Below are positions 59,163 through 64,000 of a DNA stretch of 64,000 nucleotides, piece by piece. The notes under the pieces were generated by a model that worked only from the letters and a program-made list of their open reading frames with translations, was not told the DNA's origin and did no database searches. Within the stretch, counting starts at the first letter, position 1. Each line of letters starts with the position of its first letter. Source of the stretch: Salinimicrobium sp050750585 (lineage in GTDB: Bacteria; Bacteroidota; Bacteroidia; Flavobacteriales; Flavobacteriaceae); NCBI RefSeq assembly GCF_050750585.1, contig NZ_JBOJLM010000010.1, positions 62,001 through 126,000 of the forward strand, read 5' to 3'. Both the position numbers and the translations under genes were made by a program.

Positions 59163-60698
59163 ATATTATGGGTAGACGACGAGATCGACCTGCTTAAGCC
59201 TCACATTCTATTCCTTGAAAGTAAAAATTATAAAGTCTACACCTGCCAAAGCGGGACCGAAGCTTTAGAAGAAATAGAAAAGGAGAATTTTGATATAGTT
59301 TTTCTGGATGAGAACATGCCAGGCTTATCTGGACTGGAAACGCTTTCAGAAATCAAGGAAAAACAGGCAAACGTGCCGGTGGTAATGATCACCAAAAGCG
59401 AAGAAGAATATATAATGGAGGAAGCTATAGGCTCAAAAATAGCAGATTACCTCATTAAACCTGTGAACCCCAATCAAATTCTTTTGAGTATCAAAAAGAA
59501 CCTTGATCACTCCCGGCTTATTTCTGAAAAAACCACATCGAGCTATCAGCAGGAATTTAGAAAGATCGCGATGGATATGGCAATGATCAATTCTTTTGAA
59601 GGATGGGCAGAACTGTACCAAAAGCTTATTTACTGGGAACTGGAACTGGAAAACATCGAAGACACGGGGATGTTTGAGATCCTTGAATCCCAAAAAACGG
59701 AAGCAAATTCACAGTTTTGCAAATTCATAGATAAGAATTATCCTACATGGTTTGAGAAGAATGCCGATGCCCCCACCATGTCACATACTTTGTTTAAGGA
59801 AAAGATACTTCCCGAATTAAGTAAAGCACAGCCTACGCTGCTGGTGGTAATTGATAATTTAAGGTATGATCAATGGCGGGCATTTGAACCAGTGGTGAAC
59901 AACTACTATAAGAAGGAGCTCGAAATCCCCTTTTACAGTATCCTGCCTACAGCAACGCAATACGCCAGAAATGCTATTTTCTCGGGACTTATGCCAAGTG
60001 ATATGGAAAAGCTCCACCCCAACTTATGGAAGAATGACACAGACGAAGGCGGAAAAAACCTTCATGAAGCCGAATTTTTACAGGCACAGCTAAAGAGACT
60101 GGGCAGCGACATTAAACACGAGTATCACAAGATAAGTAGTCTCAAAGCCGGTAAAAAACTGGTTGAAAACTTTAAGAGCCAAAAAAAAAATGATCTTACG
60201 GTAGTTGTCTACAACTTTGTGGATATGCTTTCTCACTCTAAGACAGAAATGGAAGTGATCAAAGAACTGGCATCTACTAATAAATCTTACCGGTCCCTTA
60301 CCCAAAGCTGGTTTAGAAATTCTCCGCTGCTTGAGATTATCCAGCAAGCTCAAAACCTCGGATTCAAACTTATAGTGACTACAGATCACGGAACTATTAA
60401 TGTAAAAAATCCCTCAAAAGTTATAGGTGATAAGCAGACCAGTCTAAACCTGCGTTACAAAACCGGAAAGAGCCTCACTTACGAGGAAAAAGATGTTTTG
60501 GCTGCACCTAATCCAAAAACTATTCACTTACCTGCTATTAACATGAGCAGTTCCTTCATTTTCGCAAAGGGAGATCTCTTCTTTGCATACCCTAATAATT
60601 ATAACCATTATGTTAGCTACTATAGAAATACTTTTCAGCACGGAGGAGTATCGATGGAGGAAATGATCATCCCCTTTAGCGTCTTATCTCCTAGATAA
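59148..60698 (+). CDS. porX: PorX: response regulator with PglZ-type phosphatase/phosphodiesterase domain
   Basis: From the ATG at 59148 the protein has 516 residues; the frame is open 12 codons upstream without a plausible start. The receiver domain (1-120) has acidic residues Asp10/Asp11, phosphoacceptor Asp54 in FLDENMPG and Lys in MITKSEEE. A helical linker leads to an alkaline-phosphatase-like PglZ domain with LLVVIDNLRYDQWRAF and VTTDHGTINV holding metal ligands. In Porphyromonas and relatives PorX works with PorY and a sigma factor to control the type IX secretion system, and has zinc-dependent nucleotide phosphodiesterase activity. PorY and T9SS genes are not in the window. Confidence 0.96.
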   Translation: MNDIKILWVDDEIDLLKPHILFLESKNYKVYTCQSGTEALEEIEKENFDIVFLDENMPGLSGLETLSEIKEKQANVPVVMITKSEEEYIMEEAIGSKIADYLIKPVNPNQILLSIKKNLDHSRLISEKTTSSYQQEFRKIAMDMAMINSFEGWAELYQKLIYWELELENIEDTGMFEILESQKTEANSQFCKFIDKNYPTWFEKNADAPTMSHTLFKEKILPELSKAQPTLLVVIDNLRYDQWRAFEPVVNNYYKKELEIPFYSILPTATQYARNAIFSGLMPSDMEKLHPNLWKNDTDEGGKNLHEAEFLQAQLKRLGSDIKHEYHKISSLKAGKKLVENFKSQKKNDLTVVVYNFVDMLSHSKTEMEVIKELASTNKSYRSLTQSWFRNSPLLEIIQQAQNLGFKLIVTTDHGTINVKNPSKVIGDKQTSLNLRYKTGKSLTYEEKDVLAAPNPKTIHLPAINMSSSFIFAKGDLFFAYPNNYNHYVSYYRNTFQHGGVSMEEMIIPFSVLSPR

Positions 60699-60710
60699 CA
60701 AGATTTTAAC

Positions 60711-60718
60711 TATCTTTA
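60711..60718 (+). promoter_or_regulatory. Putative -7 element of tsaE
   Basis: TATCTTTA, one base off TAnnTTTG, lies 26 bases before the tsaE ATG. Read-through from porX is also possible, as the gap is 45 bp. Confidence 0.35.
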
Positions 60719-60743
60719 CAGTCCCAAATCATAATACTTTTGA

Positions 60744-61148
60744 ATGGAAGTAACCTACCTTCTATCTGAAATTGATACTGTTGCCCAGAAACTTCTGGAA
60801 AGATCTGGAAGTAAAACCCTATTGTTCTACGGAGAAATGGGAGCGGGTAAAACAACTTTAATAAAGGCCCTCTTAAAGGCCTTAGGTGCCGTAGATATTG
60901 GCAGTAGCCCAACTTTTTCCCTTGTAAACGTTTACGAAACTGAAAATGGAACTGTGAATCACTTTGATTTTTACCGAATCAATGATGAATCTGAAGCCTG
61001 GGACATGGGTTTTGAAGAATATCTTGAATCTGGCAACTGGAATTTTATAGAATGGCCTCAAAAAATTCAAAATTTTATTGAAGAAGGGGATCAAAAAGTG
61101 GAAATTTTGATACTGGAAAATGAATTAAGAAAGTTAAAGTTTTGTTAA
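60744..61148 (+). CDS. tsaE: tRNA t6A biosynthesis ATPase TsaE
   Basis: The 134-residue P-loop protein has Walker A GEMGAGKTT (30-38, Lys36), switch-like SSPTFSLVNVYE and the FIEWPQKI motif with Trp typical of TsaE. It works with TsaB and TsaD to load the threonylcarbamoyl group onto A37 of ANN-decoding tRNAs. Length is normal for a small member. The following 278 bp to the next gene hold only AT-rich DNA and a promoter. Confidence 0.94.
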   Translation: MEVTYLLSEIDTVAQKLLERSGSKTLLFYGEMGAGKTTLIKALLKALGAVDIGSSPTFSLVNVYETENGTVNHFDFYRINDESEAWDMGFEEYLESGNWNFIEWPQKIQNFIEEGDQKVEILILENELRKLKFC

Positions 61149-61375
61149 TTTAGCGTCAGATTTTTAATGTCGAGTAAAGAATCTGCTGTACGAATTTTCT
61201 TTCGTATTTTGGATTTCCTTAACAGATATGTATTATCTCCGGGTCATTAACCGAATTAATAATTATTTTAACTGTATTAACTGGAATGTGATATTTTAAA
61301 AGTTTAAAAAAAAATTCTTCAAAAAGGCGGCAAAAGTACGAATAATGCACTAATTATTAGCGGGTTAGTTTTTTA

Positions 61376-61383
61376 TAGGTTTG
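61376..61383 (+). promoter_or_regulatory. -7 promoter element of the small secreted peptide gene
   Basis: TAGGTTTG matches TAnnTTTG exactly and lies 43 bases before the ATG at 61427. No clear -33 element. Confidence 0.5.
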
Positions 61384-61426
61384 TATCAACAAATCGAAAC
61401 ATACACAACCTTTAAAAAACTATATC

Positions 61427-61573
61427 ATGAAAATTAAAGCCCTTTTCCTAGCCGTTTCTATCTTTGGAGCAACTTTATTTGTAACTTCTAACACAGATAA
61501 CGACAATAAAAAGAATGAAATCCAAAAAACAGCTGTCGACCGCAGACTCATCAAAATTCCTGCTGCTGGGTAG
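61427..61573 (+). CDS. Small secreted peptide (48 residues), overlapping the next gene
   Basis: The frame starts at an ATG with a typical promoter box and encodes a signal peptide (MKIKALFLAVSIFGATLFVT) then 28 polar residues (SNTDNDNKKNEIQKTAVDRR and onward) ending IPAAG. Such 45-55-residue exported peptides are frequent in flavobacteria; function is unknown. Its last 59 bases overlap the following membrane protein gene in another frame, which may couple their translation. Confidence 0.65.
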   Translation: MKIKALFLAVSIFGATLFVTSNTDNDNKKNEIQKTAVDRRLIKIPAAG

Positions 61574-62108
61574 CATTATTGCTATCTGTATAGCATTTTC
61601 ACCATATTTATTTTACTTATACGAAATTTTCCCAAATGGTCCTATTTGGGAAAATTCTTTTTTTACCTATGAAAGTAAATACTATCAGAGCATTAATGTG
61701 GCTATCTGGACTTATTTAGGTAAAATTACTCCTCTATTTCTTCTTCTAATCTGGTTCTTCACATGTAAACATTGGTGGTATCATGTTATTTTGGTTCCTA
61801 TTGTAATGTATGGATATCAACTTGTTGTTGCGTTTTATCAAGACGCTTATATGGATGAAAGTATTTTTTTAGATACTAATGGTCTTCTATATCTCGCTCC
61901 ATTTTTTATTGGTATACTTTCAATAGTATACCTGATTAGAATTAAAGTATTTGACCGAGTATATGGTATAGATTTAACCGAAATAGAACGGGAAAACATC
62001 TCCCCCTTCTCACCTTTTTCAGATAAAGAATACAAAGAAATAAAAGATTTTAGAAAAGATACTGGAAACAACGGTGACATTCAGGAAGAGTACTACGTAA
62101 AACTCTAA
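61515..62108 (+). CDS. Membrane protein with four TM segments, function unknown
   Basis: The 197-residue protein has about four TM segments (around 14-36, 55-74, 84-102 and 125-143, e.g. FLLLGSIIAICIAFSPYLFY, LGKITPLFLLLIWFF). It ends with a charged cytosolic tail of about 50 residues rich in Asp, Glu and Lys. I do not recognise it. The start is the ATG at 61515 inside the 48-residue peptide gene. Alanine dehydrogenase follows 51 bp downstream with its own promoter. Confidence 0.7.
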   Translation: MKSKKQLSTADSSKFLLLGSIIAICIAFSPYLFYLYEIFPNGPIWENSFFTYESKYYQSINVAIWTYLGKITPLFLLLIWFFTCKHWWYHVILVPIVMYGYQLVVAFYQDAYMDESIFLDTNGLLYLAPFFIGILSIVYLIRIKVFDRVYGIDLTEIERENISPFSPFSDKEYKEIKDFRKDTGNNGDIQEEYYVKL

Positions 62109-62138
62109 TTCTTTCACTTCATAAAAATGTCGTAATTT

Positions 62139-62146
62139 TATCTTTG
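62139..62146 (+). promoter_or_regulatory. -7 promoter element of alanine dehydrogenase
   Basis: TATCTTTG matches TAnnTTTG exactly, 13 bases before the ATG at 62160, so the message would be almost leaderless. A weak -33 TTTC lies 23 bases upstream. Confidence 0.55.
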
Positions 62147-62159
62147 TGACCAACAGATT

Positions 62160-63359
62160 ATGACAGAGCAGCTATCTCCCTTTACCAGGGAACAATTAAT
62201 TCCGCAGGAAGAAACCCTGGAAGTCTATAAGCACAAAGGCCAGTTATTTATTGGTATCCCTAAAGAAAACGCTTATCAGGAAAAGAGGGTCTGCCTTAGT
62301 CCCGATGCGGTAGCTGCCATGACAGCACACGGCCATCGCGTACTTATAGAATCTAGTGCCGGGGAAGGCGCTAAATTCAGTGACAAAGATTACTCTGAGG
62401 CAGGAGCCGAAATCACTAAAGATACCAGGAAGGTTTTTTCCTGCCCCATGATCCTTAAGGTAGAACCTCCTACCCTCGAGGAACTTGATATGGTGAATCC
62501 GCAGACTACCATTATATCAGCACTTCAGCTTAAAACACAAAAGAAAGCCTATTTTCAAAAGTTGGCATCCAAAAGAATTACGGCGCTTGCTTTTGAATTC
62601 ATTAAAGATGACGATGGTTCCTACCCGGCGGTTAGGGCTCTTAGTGAAATTGCCGGTACAGCCTCTATACTTATTGCCTCCGAAATTATGAGCAATAATC
62701 CTGCTGGGAACGGACTTATGTTTGGAAACATTAGCGGAGTTCCACCCATTGAAGTCACCATACTTGGTGCCGGTACAGTAGGAGAATTTGCTGCACGTTC
62801 TGCACTTGGCCTGGGTGCAAATGTCAAGATTTTTGATAATTCCCTTACCAGGTTACGGGTAGTGCAGGCTAACCTTGGGAGGCCTTTACACACATCTACA
62901 ATTCAGCCAAAGAATCTCATTAAAGCTTTAAAAAGAAGTGATGTGGTGATAGGAGCAGTTCGTGGAAAGAACCGTTCCCCTATTCTCGTTAGCGAGACCA
63001 TGGTAGAACACATGAAGAAAGGTGCTGTGGTTATAGACGTAAGTATAGATATGGGTGGTTGCTTTGAGACCAGTGAGATTACCACTCACGATAAGCCCAC
63101 GTTTGTTAAGAACGGGGTGGTACATTATTGCGTCCCCAACATCCCATCCCGATATGCCAGGACAGCTTCCCTTTCTATAAGCAACATTTTTACACCTTAT
63201 CTTTTACATATCGCCGAGCAGGGCGGATTGGAAAATACCTTAAGATTTGACAGAGGTCTGAGAAATGGTTTGTACTTTTACCACGGAATTTTAACCAACA
63301 AATCTATTGCTGAATGGTTCGATCTTTCTTATAGGGATATCAACCTGCTTATTTTTTAA
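62160..63359 (+). CDS. ald: Alanine dehydrogenase (AlaDH/PNT family)
   Basis: The 399-residue NAD enzyme interconverts alanine with pyruvate and ammonia. The N-terminal catalytic part reads GIPKENAYQEKRVCLSPDAV (E-K-R-V-x-L-x-P signature) and HRVLIESSAGEGAKFSD; the Rossmann fold has ILGAGTVGEFAARSALGLGA and the NAD-binding Asp in FDNSLTRL. It has an N-terminal extension of about 28 residues, which I recall from other flavobacterial members. The 399-residue length slightly exceeds the usual 370. A DUF4258-type gene follows 6 bp later. Confidence 0.88.
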   Translation: MTEQLSPFTREQLIPQEETLEVYKHKGQLFIGIPKENAYQEKRVCLSPDAVAAMTAHGHRVLIESSAGEGAKFSDKDYSEAGAEITKDTRKVFSCPMILKVEPPTLEELDMVNPQTTIISALQLKTQKKAYFQKLASKRITALAFEFIKDDDGSYPAVRALSEIAGTASILIASEIMSNNPAGNGLMFGNISGVPPIEVTILGAGTVGEFAARSALGLGANVKIFDNSLTRLRVVQANLGRPLHTSTIQPKNLIKALKRSDVVIGAVRGKNRSPILVSETMVEHMKKGAVVIDVSIDMGGCFETSEITTHDKPTFVKNGVVHYCVPNIPSRYARTASLSISNIFTPYLLHIAEQGGLENTLRFDRGLRNGLYFYHGILTNKSIAEWFDLSYRDINLLIF

Positions 63360-63365
63360 TTCTCC

Positions 63366-63740
63366 ATGAAATTTATTCACAGACTCGGCTATTACCTTGG
63401 AGGTTTTGCCATAGGATTGATCATACTTGCTTTTTTTCTGAGCGGAAAAAAAACTTCCTGCGCCTACGGCCCGGATGCACGGGTACTTAAGAATATCAGG
63501 ATAAAGGAAAGAGCTTATGCTCAAGAAGCCATTTCTGAGATTGAGAGGCTGCAAATAGACTCAGCCTCTATTACCAGAGTGCTCCATAAAGGTGATATAG
63601 ATTTTAGCCGCAGCAATACAGACCTCGACTCCTGTAAAGTTTATATGGTGACAGGAGATTCAGATTCAGGAGAATTGGAAATGCTTTTCGAGAACTGTGA
63701 TTCTCTTGCCACTCTTCAGAAGATCTGGAAGAAAGAATAA
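63366..63740 (+). CDS. Membrane-anchored DUF4258-type protein
   Basis: A 124-residue protein with one TM segment (about 8-26, LGYYLGGFAIGLIILAFFL) and a periplasmic domain of about 95 residues beginning KKTSCAYGPDARVLKNIRIK. From memory this resembles DUF4258; I am not certain. Two Cys residues (in TSCAYG and in LDSCKVYM) and one later (FENCDSLA) could bind metal or form a disulfide. It lies 6 bp after ald and is co-transcribed with it. Function unknown. Confidence 0.65.
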   Translation: MKFIHRLGYYLGGFAIGLIILAFFLSGKKTSCAYGPDARVLKNIRIKERAYAQEAISEIERLQIDSASITRVLHKGDIDFSRSNTDLDSCKVYMVTGDSDSGELEMLFENCDSLATLQKIWKKE

Positions 63741-63783
63741 TACCCTCCATTATAATATTCCTTATCCCTTTAACCTTAATCCT

Positions 63784-64000
63784 TTAAAGGATTTGTCCGG
63801 CGTGCTCTTTAGTCTTTACTTTTGAAATCACATCAGCAATCACACCCTCCTCATCAATAACAAAGGTAGTGCGGTGAATTCCGTCGTATTCTTTCCCCAT
63901 AAATTTCTTTGGTCCCCATACTTTATAGGCATTGATCACTTCTTTGTCTTCATCGGCCAGCAATGGAAAAGGCAGGTTATTCTTCTCTTTAAAATTCTGC
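63784..64000 (-). CDS. bcp: Thioredoxin-dependent peroxiredoxin BCP, 5' part outside the window
   Basis: The minus frame from the window edge to a stop at 63784 codes 71 residues: QNFKEKNNLPFPLLADEDKE, then KVWGPKKFMGKEYDGIHRTT, FVIDEEGVIADVI. This is the C-terminal half of BCP/PrxQ: the 'PFPLLAD' strand, WGPKKFMG and RTTFVID are family signatures. BCP reduces peroxides with thioredoxin. The peroxidatic Cys lies upstream, outside the window. It converges on the DUF4258-type gene with a 43-bp gap. Confidence 0.9.
   Translation of the reverse strand, partial: QNFKEKNNLPFPLLADEDKEVINAYKVWGPKKFMGKEYDGIHRTTFVIDEEGVIADVISKVKTKEHAGQIL

Noticed and set aside
1..64000. CRISPR array, tRNA or rRNA genes
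   Set aside because: Reading through spacers I saw no regularly spaced repeats with unique spacers and no cloverleaf or rRNA-like stretches; a short tRNA could still be missed without a covariance search.

Overview
The window looks like chromosomal DNA of a marine-type flavobacterium (phylum Bacteroidota, family Flavobacteriaceae; a Gramella/Christiangramia, Salinimicrobium or Salegentibacter-like genus is my guess from gene style, not from a search). Supporting signs are the LpxC-FabZ fusion, the type IX secretion regulator PorX, a histidine operon in the order G-D-C-B-H-A-F-IE with fused HisB and HisIE, gyrA followed by a TPR gene, low G+C by eye, and promoters of the Bacteroidota type (-7 TAnnTTTG). 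I see no rRNA, tRNA, CRISPR array, prophage or plasmid gene. Nearly all of it is housekeeping DNA with short spacers.

Layout. 1-8.9 kb: a secreted S9 peptidase cut by the window edge, an acetyltransferase, a secreted M19 dipeptidase, a VTT membrane protein with an SdiA-regulated-type protein, and a class A penicillin-binding protein. 8.9-14 kb: an orphan DEAH helicase, a Crp/Fnr regulator, a small secreted protein, the cysE-cysM pair and a 30-residue peptide gene. 14-22.3 kb: a FUSC membrane protein, a DJ-1/PfpI plus alpha/beta-hydrolase pair, an SDR, a VTT protein, a CDF metal exporter and a DEAD-box RNA helicase. 22.4-29 kb: a YqaE/Pmp3 peptide, a 121-bp inverted-repeat element, galE, a YbdG-like mechanosensitive channel, thioesterase, Nudix, aldehyde dehydrogenase and a Gre-like factor. 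29-39.8 kb: a PgpH-type 7TM-HD phosphodiesterase, thiolase, an NlpC/P60 protein whose catalytic Cys is Ser, a TPR protein, gyrA and clpC. 39.9-47.8 kb: the his operon, led on the minus strand by a histidine-rich leader peptide and an attenuator-type terminator. 47.8-59.1 kb: prohibitin, a VWA membrane protein, fabG, sucD and the lipid A cluster (lpxD, lpxC-fabZ, lpxA, efp and a second lpxD-like gene) headed by an HD phosphohydrolase. 59.1-64 kb: porX, tsaE, a small secreted peptide, a membrane protein, alanine dehydrogenase, a DUF4258-type protein and a bcp fragment cut by the edge.

How it works together. The his operon makes histidine from PRPP and ATP and seems tuned by translation of a leader carrying five His codons. 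The lpx/fabZ/fabG genes supply lipid A and fatty acids. PBP, dipeptidase and the NlpC/P60 protein act on the envelope. CysE and CysM make cysteine.

The most unusual structure lies inside the his operon. Nearly every spacer carries repeat DNA: a 15-bp perfect hairpin between hisF and hisIE, a pair of inverted 22-bp repeats flanking hisA to hisH, and, between hisH and hisA, a four-helix-bundle (S23/IVS-type) gene bracketed by inverted copies of a degenerate repeat that even supplies the last codons of hisH. This resembles a small mobile cassette. Two short palindromes, CTTC(C/G)GAAG and AAAAATGNCATTTTT, are also far too common across the window and fall in several reading frames and in spacers.
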